A DNA stretch of 64,000 nucleotides, taken from assembly GCF_016125515.1 (NCBI RefSeq), contig NZ_WGLO01000020.1, forward strand, positions 43,053 through 107,052, read 5' to 3'. Shown here one piece after another: positions 9,382 through 18,942 of this stretch (positions are counted from its first letter, which is position 1; each line of letters begins with the position of its first letter). The notes under the pieces were generated by a model. It made no database searches. It was not told the origin of the DNA and worked only from the letters and a program-made list of their open reading frames with translations. This stretch comes from Hyphomonas sp. (GTDB lineage Bacteria; Pseudomonadota; Alphaproteobacteria; Caulobacterales; Hyphomonadaceae). The position numbers and the translations under genes are program-made.

Positions 9382-10356
9382 ATGAAAACCCGCATCACCG
9401 AAATGCTCGGAATCCAGCACCCCATCGTTCAGGGGGGGATGCACTTCGTCGGCTTCGCCGAAATGGCAGCGGCAGTCTCGAACGCTGGCGGCCTCGGCAT
9501 CATCACGGCGCTCACCCAGCGCACCCCGGCGGACCTCGCCAACGAGATCGCCCGTTGCCGCGACATGACCGACAAGCCGATCGGCGTGAACCTCACCTTC
9601 CTGCCTTCGGTCAACCAGCCTGACTATCCCGGCTATGTGAAGGCCATCATCGAGGGCGGCGTGAAGGTCGTCGAGACAGCCGGCAACAACCCGGTCCAGG
9701 TGCTGCCGGTGCTAAAGGAGCATGGCATCAAGGTCATCCACAAATGCACCGCGGTGCGCCACGCGCTGAAAGCCCAGAAGATCGGCTGCGATGCGGTCTC
9801 GGTCGATGGCTTCGAATGCGGCGGCCACCCGGGCGAAGACGATGTGCCAAACTTCATCCTACTGCCGCGCGCCATGGACGAGCTCGACATCCCCTTTATC
9901 GCGTCCGGCGGCATGGCTGACGGCCGTTCGCTGGTCGCCGCGATGGCGCTCGGCGCCGAAGGCATGAACATGGGCACACGCTTCATCGCGACCAGGGAAG
10001 CCCCGGTCCACGAGAATGTAAAACAGGCGCTCGTCGCCGCCTCTGAACTTGACACCCGCCTCGTCATGCGTCCGCTGCGCAATACCGAGCGCGTGCTGAC
10101 CAACCCGGCGGTCGAACGCCTGCTCCAGAAGGAGAAAGAACTCGGCACGTCGATCAAGTTCGAGGACATCATCGAGGAAGTCGCGGGCGTCTATCCGAAG
10201 ATCATGCTCGATGGCGACATGGATGCCGGGGCCTGGTCGTGTGGCATGGTGGCGGGCCTGATCTACGATATCCCGACCTGCAAGGAACTGATCGACCGGA
10301 TCATGGCCCAGGCCGAGGAAATCATCACGAAACGCCTCGCCCGCGCCGTCGCCTGA
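9382..10356 (+). CDS. Nitronate monooxygenase-family flavoprotein
   Basis: This FMN-dependent TIM-barrel enzyme of the 2-nitropropane dioxygenase/YrpB group oxidises alkyl nitronates or related compounds. Visible hallmarks are the N-terminal PIVQGGMHFVG, the FMN loop NAGGLGIITA, the GFECGGHPGED motif (family GxExGGH) and the C-terminal phosphate-binding segment with IASGGMADGR and GAEGMNMGTRF. The ATG at 9382 has GGAGG 8 bases upstream and gives 324 residues, the usual size; an open frame extends upstream to 8695 but is antisense to the phosphatase. The true physiological substrate is unknown. Confidence 0.88.
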   Translation: MKTRITEMLGIQHPIVQGGMHFVGFAEMAAAVSNAGGLGIITALTQRTPADLANEIARCRDMTDKPIGVNLTFLPSVNQPDYPGYVKAIIEGGVKVVETAGNNPVQVLPVLKEHGIKVIHKCTAVRHALKAQKIGCDAVSVDGFECGGHPGEDDVPNFILLPRAMDELDIPFIASGGMADGRSLVAAMALGAEGMNMGTRFIATREAPVHENVKQALVAASELDTRLVMRPLRNTERVLTNPAVERLLQKEKELGTSIKFEDIIEEVAGVYPKIMLDGDMDAGAWSCGMVAGLIYDIPTCKELIDRIMAQAEEIITKRLARAVA

Positions 10357-10426
10357 TCGGGCACCCGCGCCGCATTCGGTGTTTAATCCGCGCTGTTAAC
10401 CATTGATTTCGGGTGGCCGGATTTCG

Positions 10427-10457
10427 CCTGAGGGGAAGGAAGCGCTCGCCCCTCAGG
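10427..10457. terminator. Perfect 9-bp inverted repeat, possible terminator
   Basis: CCTGAGGGG and CCCCTCAGG form a 9-bp stem with a 13-base loop, 70 bases behind the nitronate monooxygenase stop. No T-run follows, so factor-independent termination is uncertain; it could also act in the rmuC leader. Just upstream (10383-10403) TTAA-N9-TTAACCAT resembles a badly spaced CtrA site. Confidence 0.4.
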
Positions 10458-10516
10458 TGTAGACAGCACGTTTCTGTTCCGATTATGTTCCATGGGAATC
10501 GGTTTAAGGTGTTTCC

Positions 10517-11860
10517 ATGGATCCCATTTTGACCTTCGGAACGGTCGCGCTCGACGCGCTGCACCTCGTGTTTCTCGCTCTAGCCATCGGTCTTGGCGTG
10601 GCTTTCTGGCAGATGCGCCAGGGGGCAGAAGGTGCGCGGCAATTGCTGGCGCGGGATCTTGATGCTGCGCAGGCAGAAGCGGAACGCAACAGCCAGCGCG
10701 CCCGCACCGCCGAAGCGGTCGCCCGCGAGGCTGAGTTGAAGCTCGCCGCCGCTCAGGCCCGCAGCGACGAGGAGGAACGCAAGTTCGCCGAGATGGCGCA
10801 GGGCGTTCTGGCGCGCGCCAATGTCCAGTTCCTGCAGCTCGCCAACGAGACCTTCGAGAAGCACAAGGAAGGCGCCAAGGGCCAGCTGACCGAGCTGATG
10901 AAACCCATCGGCGAGAATTTCGAAACCTTCCGCCAGCGCGTCGACGCACTCGAGAAAGTGCGCACCGAAGACAAGTCCGCCCTGAAGGAACAGGTCGAGG
11001 CGATCCATGCGAGCCTCAAGGTGCACACGGCCGAGACCGGCAAACTCGTCAGCGCGCTGACCGCGCCGAAAGGTGGCGGGCGCTGGGGTGAGATGACGCT
11101 GCGCAATGTGATGGAACAGGCGGGGCTCTCCCAGCACTGCGATTTTTCCGAACAGGTCAGCGAACAGGGGGAGGCCGGTCGCCAACGGCCTGACGCCATC
11201 ATCCGGCTGCCGGGCAACCGGCAGATCGTGATCGATTCCAAGGTGTCGCTGGACGCCTACATGGCTGCCAACGGCACCGATGACGCCGCCCAGCGCGGCG
11301 CCCATCTCAAGGCCCACGCCGCCAGCGTCCAGCGCCATGTGAACCTGCTCTCGTCCAAGGACTACCAGTCCAATCTCGGCAACCGGTTCGACTACGTGGC
11401 CATGTTCATCCCCGGCGAGAATTTCTTCGCTGCCGCGCTCGAACATGCCCCGGACCTGATCGAGAAGGCGATGGCCAAATCGGTGATCGTGACGACGCCA
11501 ACGACGCTGATCGCGCTCGCCCGCACGGTGGCCCATCTCTGGCGTCAGCACGAGATGAACGCCAATGCGATGGAGGCGGCCGAGCTTGGCGCCGAGCTTT
11601 ACCTCCGTATCGGCAAGATGCTGGAGCACATGCAGAAGCTTGGCAAATCCCTGAATGGATCGGTCGATGCCTTCAATGATGTCATGGGCTCGGTGGACAA
11701 GCGCGTGATGCCCACACTGCGCCGGTTCGAGGAGCTTTCGATCGCCCCGCCGGCCAAAACGGCCGTCGAACCGAAGCAGATCGAAGCCCGTGCCCGCCCG
11801 CCCGCGACGACCGGAGAGCTGGACCTGCCACCGCCGCGCAAGGCGCTGTCGGCGGAATAG
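10517..11860 (+). CDS. rmuC: DNA recombination protein RmuC
   Basis: RmuC proteins limit inversions at short inverted repeats and carry a nuclease-like core. The 447-residue product has an N-terminal membrane helix (about 8-30), a long coiled coil (about 35-105) and the conserved RmuC domain (about 120-400) with [32 protein letters not shown] and [13 protein letters not shown]. The lysine of the DSK motif is part of the PD-(D/E)xK-like core. The tail is basic and proline-rich. It is followed 40 bases later by def, and the two are probably co-transcribed. Confidence 0.93.
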   Translation: MDPILTFGTVALDALHLVFLALAIGLGVAFWQMRQGAEGARQLLARDLDAAQAEAERNSQRARTAEAVAREAELKLAAAQARSDEEERKFAEMAQGVLARANVQFLQLANETFEKHKEGAKGQLTELMKPIGENFETFRQRVDALEKVRTEDKSALKEQVEAIHASLKVHTAETGKLVSALTAPKGGGRWGEMTLRNVMEQAGLSQHCDFSEQVSEQGEAGRQRPDAIIRLPGNRQIVIDSKVSLDAYMAANGTDDAAQRGAHLKAHAASVQRHVNLLSSKDYQSNLGNRFDYVAMFIPGENFFAAALEHAPDLIEKAMAKSVIVTTPTTLIALARTVAHLWRQHEMNANAMEAAELGAELYLRIGKMLEHMQKLGKSLNGSVDAFNDVMGSVDKRVMPTLRRFEELSIAPPAKTAVEPKQIEARARPPATTGELDLPPPRKALSAE

Positions 11861-11900
11861 ACCCGTTGACGCACACGGAAGGCATGCATATCTGACCTCC

Positions 11901-12431
11901 ATGGCCATCCGCGAAATCCTCACAGTCCCCGATCCGCGCCTGAAAGAGGTGTCGAAGCCCGTTATGGGCCCCGTCACCGACGAGCACCGCGCGCTCATGG
12001 ATGACATGCTGGAAACCATGTACGACGCCCCCGGCATTGGCCTGGCGGCTATCCAGATCGGCGTGCCACTGCGCATCATCGTCATGGATCTGGCCCGTGA
12101 GGGCGAGGAAAAAGCCCCGCGCTATTTCGTGAACCCGGAGATCGTGGAAACGGTCGAGGAAACGAAGCCCTATGAGGAAGGCTGCCTCTCCGTCCCGGAC
12201 ATCTTCGACGAGGTCGAGCGCCCGGCCCGCTGCCGCATCAAGTATCTCGATTACAACGGCAACCCTGTCGATGAATGGGCGGAAGATCTTTACGCCGTCT
12301 GCATCCAGCACGAGATGGACCATCTCGAAGGCACGCTGTTCATCGATTACCTGTCCCGCCTGAAGCGCCAGCGCGCCATCGACAAGGTGAAGAAGGCCAA
12401 GATCCGCGCCATCCGCGAAGACGCGAACTAG
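11901..12431 (+). CDS. def: Peptide deformylase
   Basis: The enzyme removes the formyl group from the initiator methionine of new proteins. All three family motifs are present: [14 protein letters not shown] with metal ligand Cys95, and QHEMDHLEG with His137, Glu138 and His141. Length is 176 residues, normal for the type found in Gram-negative bacteria. The ATG at 11901 is chosen because the family N-terminus ([13 protein letters not shown]) begins there; an upstream in-frame extension overlaps rmuC and is not conserved. It precedes fmt, its functional partner, by 133 bases. Confidence 0.97.
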   Translation: MAIREILTVPDPRLKEVSKPVMGPVTDEHRALMDDMLETMYDAPGIGLAAIQIGVPLRIIVMDLAREGEEKAPRYFVNPEIVETVEETKPYEEGCLSVPDIFDEVERPARCRIKYLDYNGNPVDEWAEDLYAVCIQHEMDHLEGTLFIDYLSRLKRQRAIDKVKKAKIRAIREDAN

Positions 12432-12564
12432 CCGCCATTTCCCGGGCTCCGCGCCCTCCCGCGAAAACCGGGATCCCGCGCGCAATTGCGCAAGGCGGGC
12501 GGCGGGAACAGGCTTGTGTTTCTCCGCCCGATGATGTTCCGGTGCCAGGCAACCGGGAGACCAC

Positions 12565-13515
12565 ATGACCCAGCCCCTCCGCATCGCCTTCATGGGAAGC
12601 CCCGACATCGCCGTCGGTGTGCTGAAAGCGCTGACCGAGGCCGGGCACGAGATCGCCTGCGTCTATTCCCAGCCGCCGCGCCCCGCCGGACGCGGCAAGA
12701 AGCTGACCCCCACGCCTGTCCATGCCTATGCCGAAAGCCGGGGTCTGGACGTGCGCACACCGAAGAGCCTGAAAAAGGCGGAAGAGCAGGCCGCCTTTGC
12801 AGCGCTCGGTCTCGATGCCGCCGTCGTCGTCGCCTACGGCCTCATCCTGCCGCAGCCGATCCTCGACGCGCCGCGCCTCGGCTGTCTCAACATGCACGCC
12901 TCCATCCTGCCGCGCTGGCGCGGCGCGGCGCCGATCCAGCGCGCGATGATGGCGGGCGACACAGAAACCGGCATCGATGCGATGATGATGGAAGCGGGTC
13001 TCGACACCGGCCCTGTCCTCGCCTCCGTCCGTACACCGATCACGGCAGAGGATACGGCTGGCACGCTGCATGACCGGCTGGCCATCCTCGCCGCTGAACT
13101 GGCGCCCCGCGCGCTTGCCGGTCTGGCCGATGGCACGCTGAGGCCCGTGGCCCAGCGCGAGGACGGCATGACCTACGCTGCCAAGATCACGGCGGAAGAC
13201 CAGCGCATTGACTGGACGCGGCCCGCCGCCGAGATCGACTGTCGGATCCGCGGCCTCTCGCCCGCGCCCGGCGCCTGGTGTGAATGCAAAAGCGATCAGG
13301 GTCCGGTGCGCCTGAAACTTCTGTTCAGCGAATTGTCGGACGTCTGGAGCCCCGGCACGCCGCCCGGCACGCTCCTTGACGACCGGTTGACGGTTGCCTG
13401 CGGCGATGGCCGCGCCGTCCGCCTTCTCCGGCTGCAAAAGCCTGGTGGCAAACCGTTTGGCGCGCGCGATTTCCTCGTCGGCACACCGCTTGCCGCAGGT
13501 GACCATTTCGCATGA
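12565..13515 (+). CDS. fmt: Methionyl-tRNA formyltransferase
   Basis: Fmt formylates Met-tRNA(fMet) with 10-formyl-tetrahydrofolate. The 316-residue sequence shows the N-terminal Rossmann start ([14 protein letters not shown]), the catalytic stretch [18 protein letters not shown] with the Asn-His pair, and the later GLDTGPVL with the catalytic Asp. A C-terminal OB-like domain follows. The stop overlaps the next ATG (ATGA at 13512-13515), so the GNAT gene is translationally coupled. Confidence 0.97.
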   Translation: MTQPLRIAFMGSPDIAVGVLKALTEAGHEIACVYSQPPRPAGRGKKLTPTPVHAYAESRGLDVRTPKSLKKAEEQAAFAALGLDAAVVVAYGLILPQPILDAPRLGCLNMHASILPRWRGAAPIQRAMMAGDTETGIDAMMMEAGLDTGPVLASVRTPITAEDTAGTLHDRLAILAAELAPRALAGLADGTLRPVAQREDGMTYAAKITAEDQRIDWTRPAAEIDCRIRGLSPAPGAWCECKSDQGPVRLKLLFSELSDVWSPGTPPGTLLDDRLTVACGDGRAVRLLRLQKPGGKPFGARDFLVGTPLAAGDHFA

Positions 13516-14000
13516 CCAGCTTCTGGATCCGCCCGACCCAGGCCGGTGACATGGATGCCATTGCGGCGCTGAACGATGCCGCCTTTGGCGGCCCGGACGA
13601 GGCCCGCATCACACGCCGCCTTCACGGCGATGGCGACAGTCTGGTTTCCCTCGTGGCGGTTGGGGAGTCCGGCATCTTGGGTCATATCGAATTCTTCCGC
13701 ATCCGGATCGATGGTGAGCCAACGGGCGTCGGACTCGGACCGATGTGCGCCTGGCCGGGCCTTCAGCGCAGCGGGATCGGCAGCTATCTGGTCCGCACCG
13801 GTCTTGAAGATCTTGATGACCTCGGCGAGACAATCGTCTTCGTCCTTGGTCATCCCGCCTATTATCCGCGCTTCGGATTCTCCGCAGAGGCTGCACGACC
13901 GTTCGCGGCGCCTTGGTCTGGACCGCATTTCATGGCCCAGCGCCTGCGCGAAGGCGCCCCGGCTTCCGGTACGCTCACCTATCCCCCCGCCTTCAGCTGA
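13512..14000 (+). CDS. GNAT-family N-acetyltransferase
   Basis: The 162-residue protein starts with [20 protein letters not shown] and contains the acetyl-CoA loop region around [22 protein letters not shown] (Q/RxxGxG/A type). It ends with a segment [15 protein letters not shown], typical of the YhbS-type N-acetyltransferases. The substrate is not known. It is coupled to fmt by a 4-base overlap and lies inside the def-fmt-truA cluster, which does not by itself prove a role in translation. Confidence 0.88.
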   Translation: MTSFWIRPTQAGDMDAIAALNDAAFGGPDEARITRRLHGDGDSLVSLVAVGESGILGHIEFFRIRIDGEPTGVGLGPMCAWPGLQRSGIGSYLVRTGLEDLDDLGETIVFVLGHPAYYPRFGFSAEAARPFAAPWSGPHFMAQRLREGAPASGTLTYPPAFS

Positions 14001-14018
14001 TCGATACAGGCATCTCGC

Positions 14019-14303
14019 ATGACCCTCTCTCCCCTCGAACTGCTCGGCTTCGTGGCCGGCCTGTTCGGCACCTTCGCGTCCGCGCCTCAGGCGATCAAGA
14101 TCATCCGCACAAGGCAGGCCCGCGATGTCTCCTTGACGACCTACCTGATGGCCCTGACCGGGTCGGTCCTCTGGGGGGCATATGGCTGGCTCGGGCACGC
14201 GCCCAGCATCATCTTCTGGAACGGCATGGCGATCATGCTTTTCTGCGCCATCATCTGGCTGAAGCTGCGCCACAGCGTGCCGGATGCCGCGCCCGGGAGT
14301 TGA
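14019..14303 (+). CDS. SemiSWEET / PQ-loop membrane protein
   Basis: This is a 94-residue protein with three membrane helices. The first contains the PQ-loop signature [18 protein letters not shown], and the third helix ([18 protein letters not shown]) carries the conserved Asn. SemiSWEET proteins dimerise and let sugars diffuse across the inner membrane. The substrate cannot be read from sequence. It sits 18 bases after the GNAT gene and 31 bases before truA. Confidence 0.85.
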   Translation: MTLSPLELLGFVAGLFGTFASAPQAIKIIRTRQARDVSLTTYLMALTGSVLWGAYGWLGHAPSIIFWNGMAIMLFCAIIWLKLRHSVPDAAPGS

Positions 14304-14334
14304 CCAAACCCCGCCGGACTGGCAGCGCCAAGCC

Positions 14335-15081
14335 ATGCCCCGCTACAAGCTCCTCCTCGAATATAATGGCGGCCCGTACCAGGGCTGGATGAAGCTGCCC
14401 GGCGTGCCGACCGTGCAGGCCGCGCTCGAAGACGCCGCCGCCAAGCTCGACGGCCAACCGGTCGAGGTGACCGGGGCAGGGCGTACCGATTCCGGCGTCC
14501 ACGCGACCGGCCAGGTCGCTCATATGGACCTCGCGCAGGACCGGCCGGACAAGGTCGCCGACGCAATGAACTTCCATCTGCGCCCGCATCCGATCGCCGT
14601 GCTCAAGGCCGAGCAGGTCAGCGACGACTTCCACGCCCGTTTCTCGGCCACCGCGCGCCACTACCGGTATGTCATCATCAACCGGCGCGCCGATCTGGCG
14701 TTGGAGCGCGGCCTGGCCTGGCGCGTTCCGTCAAAGCTGGACGCCGCCGCAATGCACGCGGCGGCGCAGCGCCTGCTCGGCCATCACGACTTCACGACCT
14801 TCCGCGATACGGCTTGTCAGGCTGCCAGCCCGGTCAAGACGCTCGACCGGCTGGACGTCGCCCGCTTCGGCGACCGGATCGAGATCACCTGCTCGGCGCA
14901 GAGCTTCCTGCACCGGCAGGTGCGCTCGATGGTCGGCAGCCTCGTCGAAGTCGGCCGTGGCTTCCAGCGCCCGGAATGGATCTCGGATATCCTCGCAGCC
15001 GCCGACCGCACCGCCTGCGGTCCCGTCGCGCCCAGTGACGGGCTTTATCTCGAGCGCGTGGACTATCCGGCCGCCCCCTGA
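14335..15081 (+). CDS. truA: tRNA pseudouridine(38-40) synthase TruA
   Basis: TruA converts uridines 38-40 of the tRNA anticodon stem to pseudouridine. The catalytic aspartate is Asp52 in [11 protein letters not shown], and the second family motif [14 protein letters not shown] is also present. The start at 14335 gives [13 protein letters not shown], the standard beginning, and 248 residues; an in-frame start at 14284 would overlap the SemiSWEET gene. It closes the def-fmt cluster. Confidence 0.96.
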   Translation: MPRYKLLLEYNGGPYQGWMKLPGVPTVQAALEDAAAKLDGQPVEVTGAGRTDSGVHATGQVAHMDLAQDRPDKVADAMNFHLRPHPIAVLKAEQVSDDFHARFSATARHYRYVIINRRADLALERGLAWRVPSKLDAAAMHAAAQRLLGHHDFTTFRDTACQAASPVKTLDRLDVARFGDRIEITCSAQSFLHRQVRSMVGSLVEVGRGFQRPEWISDILAAADRTACGPVAPSDGLYLERVDYPAAP

Positions 15082-15150
15082 CGCGAAGGCAGCCTTTTTT
15101 GCCTGCGGGTTCGGGTTTAGCCTCTCCCCAAACAAACAGGGAGAAACGCC

Positions 15151-16386
15151 ATGGCCATCGATTTCACGATTCCGGAAGAAGCCAACGAGATCCGCGCGCG
15201 CGTGCGCAAGTGGGTGCAGGAAGAATGCATCCCCGCCGAAAAGGAAATGGCGGCCGGCAAGGCGTACAAGACGGTGCTGAAGGAGTTGCGCCAGAAAGCC
15301 CGCGCGCAGGGCCTGTGGCTGCCCTTCTTCCCGGTCGAGCATGGCGGCATGGGGCTTGGCCCGCTCGCCAACGCCCTTGTGCAGATGGAACTCGGCCAGA
15401 GCCATCTCGGCGCCCTTTCGATGAATTCTCAGGGTCCGGACGATGCGACCATGCTGACGCTGCTCGCCCATGGCACGGATTTCCAGAAGGAGAAATACCT
15501 CAAGCCGCTGATCAACGGTGACAAGCGCATCTGCTATTCGATGACTGAGAAGGCCGCTGGCGCCGACGCGACCGGCATGCAGACCACCGCCGTGAAGGAC
15601 GGCAAGGGCAATTATGTCCTCAACGGCGAGAAATGGTTCTCCTCCGCCGCCACCGCCGCCGACATCGCGGTCGTCATGGCCAGGACCAATCCGGAAGCGC
15701 CGCGCCACCAGCAATACTCAACCTTCATCGTCGAGCTGCCGAACCCCGGCTACAACATCATCCGAGACATCCCCACGATGGCCGTGCATGGGCCCCACTA
15801 TGCCGAGATGGGCGGCGGCCATGCCGAGGTGAAGATCGAGAACCTTGTCGTGCCGGAAGAAAACCTGCTCGGCGGGGAAGGGCAGGGCTTCGCGATGGGC
15901 CAGCACCGGCTCGCTTACGGCCGTCTGCGCCACGGCATGCACAATGTCGCCATGGCCCAGCGCGCACTTGATCTGGCCACGGAACATGTCACCAAACGGT
16001 CCACGTTCGGCAAGAAACTCGACGAGCGCCAGGGCGTACAGTTCATGCTCGCCGATTGCGCGAGCAAGATCTATATTGCCCGCCTGATGCTGATGCACAT
16101 TGCCTACAAGGCCGAGAACGGCATGGACATCCGCCAGGAAAACGGTATCGCCAAGGTCTATCTCGCCAACATGGTGCATGACGTGGTCGACACGGCGATC
16201 CAGTTGCACGGCGCGCTCGGCTATTCGCTCGATACGCCGCTCGCCGCCTGGTACACGCACGTTCGCTCCCAGCGCCTCGTCGATGGTCCGGATGAAGTGC
16301 ACAAATGGATCACTGGCAAGAACGTCATCCGCGCCTTCAAGAAGGATGGCACGACGGCCGCCGCCTGCGGCGGGGATCTGCTCTAG
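15151..16386 (+). CDS. Acyl-CoA dehydrogenase
   Basis: The 411-residue flavoenzyme has the N-terminal helical domain, the middle beta domain with CYSMTEKAAGADATGMQ and the GEKWFSSAA segment, and the C-terminal helical domain with GALGYSLDTPLA and the DGPDEVHKW motif near the FAD. It oxidises acyl-CoA at the alpha-beta position and passes electrons to ETF. Its type is closest to the ~410-residue ACAD10/11-like bacterial enzymes, so chain-length preference is open. A Shine-Dalgarno GGGAGAAA precedes the ATG. The stop overlaps the convergent small membrane protein. Confidence 0.93.
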   Translation: MAIDFTIPEEANEIRARVRKWVQEECIPAEKEMAAGKAYKTVLKELRQKARAQGLWLPFFPVEHGGMGLGPLANALVQMELGQSHLGALSMNSQGPDDATMLTLLAHGTDFQKEKYLKPLINGDKRICYSMTEKAAGADATGMQTTAVKDGKGNYVLNGEKWFSSAATAADIAVVMARTNPEAPRHQQYSTFIVELPNPGYNIIRDIPTMAVHGPHYAEMGGGHAEVKIENLVVPEENLLGGEGQGFAMGQHRLAYGRLRHGMHNVAMAQRALDLATEHVTKRSTFGKKLDERQGVQFMLADCASKIYIARLMLMHIAYKAENGMDIRQENGIAKVYLANMVHDVVDTAIQLHGALGYSLDTPLAAWYTHVRSQRLVDGPDEVHKWITGKNVIRAFKKDGTTAAACGGDLL

Positions 16387-16589
16387 TCCTTGCGCCGCAT
16401 CACGCCGCGGATCAGCGGGAGTTGCCACAGCACCAGACCGCTGAGCGCCAGCCCGGGGAAAATCACGTACTTCGTGCTGGTCACGAAGAACGGGTTTTCC
16501 ACCAGCGGCGAGTAGACATAGGCCAGAAGGATCATGCCGCCGGTGATATGCAGCCAGCGCAGGATTTCCCGTGTGAAATTACCGCCCAT
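16383..16589 (-). CDS. Small two-helix membrane protein
   Basis: A 68-residue protein with two hydrophobic segments (about 11-28 and 39-56) and a basic tail RGVMRRKD. I do not recognise a family. The ATG at 16587-16589 follows AGAGG with 6-base spacing; an adjacent GTG would add one residue. It lies 12 bases behind the TolB/TPR gene on the same strand, so it probably shares its message. Confidence 0.6.
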   Translation of the reverse strand: MGGNFTREILRWLHITGGMILLAYVYSPLVENPFFVTSTKYVIFPGLALSGLVLWQLPLIRGVMRRKD

Positions 16590-16601
16590 CACACGCCTCT
16601 G

Positions 16602-18455
16602 TCAGCCGGTACACGCGAAATCGTCCTTGCCCACAGGCTTGCACCAGGCGGGAAACCCGCGCGATTTCCAGAGGGCGAGGACGCCTTGCTTGCGGACCTG
16701 AGCTTTCCATTTCGGATGCTGGTAAATGCTGGCGGGTCTGAGGAAGAAAAGCGCCGGTTCGCTCTGGTATGCTGCGTCCCATGCAGGTTGCATCATGGCA
16801 ATCGTCAGGTCCGGGTCCTTCAGCAAGATGGCAATCGTGCCGTCTAGGGTCGGGTTCGCCGCAAGCAGGGCGCGAAGCGCTGGCGCGCCCGCTTCTCCCT
16901 GACGGGCGGCAGACAGGGCTGACTTCACGTCCGCCATTGCGTCAGGCGGTATCAACCCCCTGTCAACAGCCATCTGGAACATCGCCTCGGCTTCGTCGAA
17001 TTTACCGTCAATCAGGAGGGTTCGAAAAGGGTTCGTGTAGCCGTAGATCATGTCGGGGTTGATCTCCCTGACCTTTGCATATTGTTTCAGTGCTTCTTCT
17101 GCCGGATCGGGCGCGTCCGGACTTGCGCCGCTAAACGCCACTGCATTGCCGAGCGTGTTCCGGTAGATGGAGACCAGCGGATCACTCTCGACCGCCCGCT
17201 GTGCAAGGCTTCTGGCTTCCTGGCGATACCCTAGAGCTAACAGCATTTGCGCCGCAAGATCGAGGACGGCCGCGTTGTCAGGGGCAAGGTCAACCGCCTT
17301 GTCCAACTCTTCCGCGCCTGGGATAAGGTCGCCTGAGTAGACCATAAGCGACGCACGGCTCATATGGGCTTCAGCATTGCCCGGGTCGAGGGTAATCGCC
17401 CGTTCCGAGGCTGCAAGTCCGATCGCGCGCCACTGATGCCAATCGCCATCTGGTGGATTGCCCGGCTGGTAGGCTTCGTAGACGACATAGGTGTTACCGA
17501 TCAGCGCCCAGGCAGGCGCAAAGTCCGGATCGCGCGCTGTGACTTCGTTCAACAGCAACAGCGCAGCATCAAGATTCTCCCGGCCGCGCGCCAGGAAGAG
17601 CTGGCGGGCTTTCAGGTATTTCTCATAGGCCTCGATGTCGTCCGTCCGGTCAACAATCAGCGACTCGTCTGACTTGAGGCCGAGCGACAGCGCAAGCTCC
17701 CCGGCCACCGCCTTGGCGATGTCATCCTGAATGTCGAACACATCCGTCAGTTCACGGTCATACGTTTCCGACCACATATGGAAGCCATCATTCGAACGGA
17801 TCAGCTGCGCCGTGATGCGCAGCTTCGTGCCGGATTTGCGCACGCTGCCTTCCAGCACATGGTCGACGCCCAGCGCCGCGCCGATCTCGCGCAGGTCCTC
17901 GTTCTGTCCCTTGAAGGAAAAGCTGGAGGTCCGCCCCGCGACTTTCAGTTTCGGAATGCGCACGAGCACATTCAGGATTTCCTCGGAAATTCCGTCAGAG
18001 AAAAACTCCTGATCACCATCCGGCGAAAGGTCGATGAACGGCAGCACCGCCACGGACGCCGACGCCTCGCCTTTTGCCACTTGCGGCCCGGCGGCGCCTA
18101 TCCCCGTCTCCGGCATCAGGCGGTCGCCGATGATCAGCGCGCCGACCAGCGCAAGACCGCCAATGATGATGAAGTCCAGCCGGCTTCCGGTCTTTGCGGC
18201 GATGCTCTCGCCTTGAGACACAGCCGCTGTGCGCTTCATGCCCTCCGGCGTCATCTCGAACGCCCACGCAAACAGCATCGCAATCGGGAATCCCGCCAGC
18301 ACCAGCACGATGAAGAACGTATCCGTCCAGCCCGGCAGGTCCAGCGGTGCCTTCACGGCCACGATGATCTGGATCAGCAGCCAACCGACGACGGCGTACA
18401 CGCCTGCCACCCGGAACACGTTCCGGCGCCGCAATTCCTGAAACAGTTTCCCCAA
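16602..18455 (-). CDS. TolB-like/TPR membrane protein
   Basis: The 617-residue protein begins with LFQELRRRNVFRVAGVYAVVGWLL, the standard start of a family of membrane proteins with helices at about 17-34, 44-66 and 92-112. A TolB-like N-terminal domain follows (VAVLPFIDLSPDGDQEFFSDGISEEI, about 133-265), which also contains the VDHVLEGSVRK motif. TPR-like repeats fill about 290-500. Relatives are often fused to CadC-type DNA binding or adenylate cyclase domains, but here neither is present. The start appears to be TTG with GGGG 8 bases upstream. Its role is unknown; a periplasmic scaffold is likely. Confidence 0.82.
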   Translation of the reverse strand: MGKLFQELRRRNVFRVAGVYAVVGWLLIQIIVAVKAPLDLPGWTDTFFIVLVLAGFPIAMLFAWAFEMTPEGMKRTAAVSQGESIAAKTGSRLDFIIIGGLALVGALIIGDRLMPETGIGAAGPQVAKGEASASVAVLPFIDLSPDGDQEFFSDGISEEILNVLVRIPKLKVAGRTSSFSFKGQNEDLREIGAALGVDHVLEGSVRKSGTKLRITAQLIRSNDGFHMWSETYDRELTDVFDIQDDIAKAVAGELALSLGLKSDESLIVDRTDDIEAYEKYLKARQLFLARGRENLDAALLLLNEVTARDPDFAPAWALIGNTYVVYEAYQPGNPPDGDWHQWRAIGLAASERAITLDPGNAEAHMSRASLMVYSGDLIPGAEELDKAVDLAPDNAAVLDLAAQMLLALGYRQEARSLAQRAVESDPLVSIYRNTLGNAVAFSGASPDAPDPAEEALKQYAKVREINPDMIYGYTNPFRTLLIDGKFDEAEAMFQMAVDRGLIPPDAMADVKSALSAARQGEAGAPALRALLAANPTLDGTIAILLKDPDLTIAMMQPAWDAAYQSEPALFFLRPASIYQHPKWKAQVRKQGVLALWKSRGFPAWCKPVGKDDFACTG

Positions 18456-18576
18456 AAGTGTTTCCCCACTGACTTACGGTCCAAGGCCTATCATGCACCG
18501 AGAATCGCGCAACGCTTCTTCCGCCAAAGCCCCGGATTGAATGGAAAGAGGCAAGGGGCGCGCCTGGCTTGCGGGC

Positions 18577-18942
18577 ATGATCAAACTCAACTTCTACTTC
18601 CGCCGCTTGCCGCAGCGCAGCCAGGAAGAGTTCCAGCGCTATTGGCGTGAGGACCATGCGCCGCTGGTGGCCAAGCACGCCAGCGCGCTCGGCAGTCTGC
18701 GCTACGTCCAGGCTCATACCGGCCATGGCTCCCTGAATGGCGCCATGCAGGCGTCACGCGGCGGCCCGGATGCCTATGACGTCGTCGCCGAACTCTGGTT
18801 CGAAAGCGACGCGACCATGGCCGCCAACACCAGTGAAGCTGCTGCCAGGGCCAGCGCTGAACTCCTCGCGGACGCAACGAATTTCATCGACCTTGCCAAC
18901 TCACCGCTCTCGTTCAGCAATGAGCATGTGATCGTCGGCTAG
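18577..18942 (+). CDS. EthD-domain protein
   Basis: A ferredoxin-like-fold protein of about 121 residues, with the family features IKLNFYFRRLPQRSQEEFQRYW and the REDHAPLV turn. EthD-type proteins help degrade ethers or act as small dimeric enzymes such as reductive cyclases. I start at the ATG at 18577, where the domain begins; the ATG at 18541 adds 12 residues without clear homology. Convergent with the methionine gamma-lyase gene (4-base overlap). Confidence 0.8.
   Translation: MIKLNFYFRRLPQRSQEEFQRYWREDHAPLVAKHASALGSLRYVQAHTGHGSLNGAMQASRGGPDAYDVVAELWFESDATMAANTSEAAARASAELLADATNFIDLANSPLSFSNEHVIVG

Noticed and set aside
10383..10403. CtrA site before rmuC
   Set aside because: TTAA and TTAACCAT are separated by 9 instead of 7 bases, so it does not meet the consensus.
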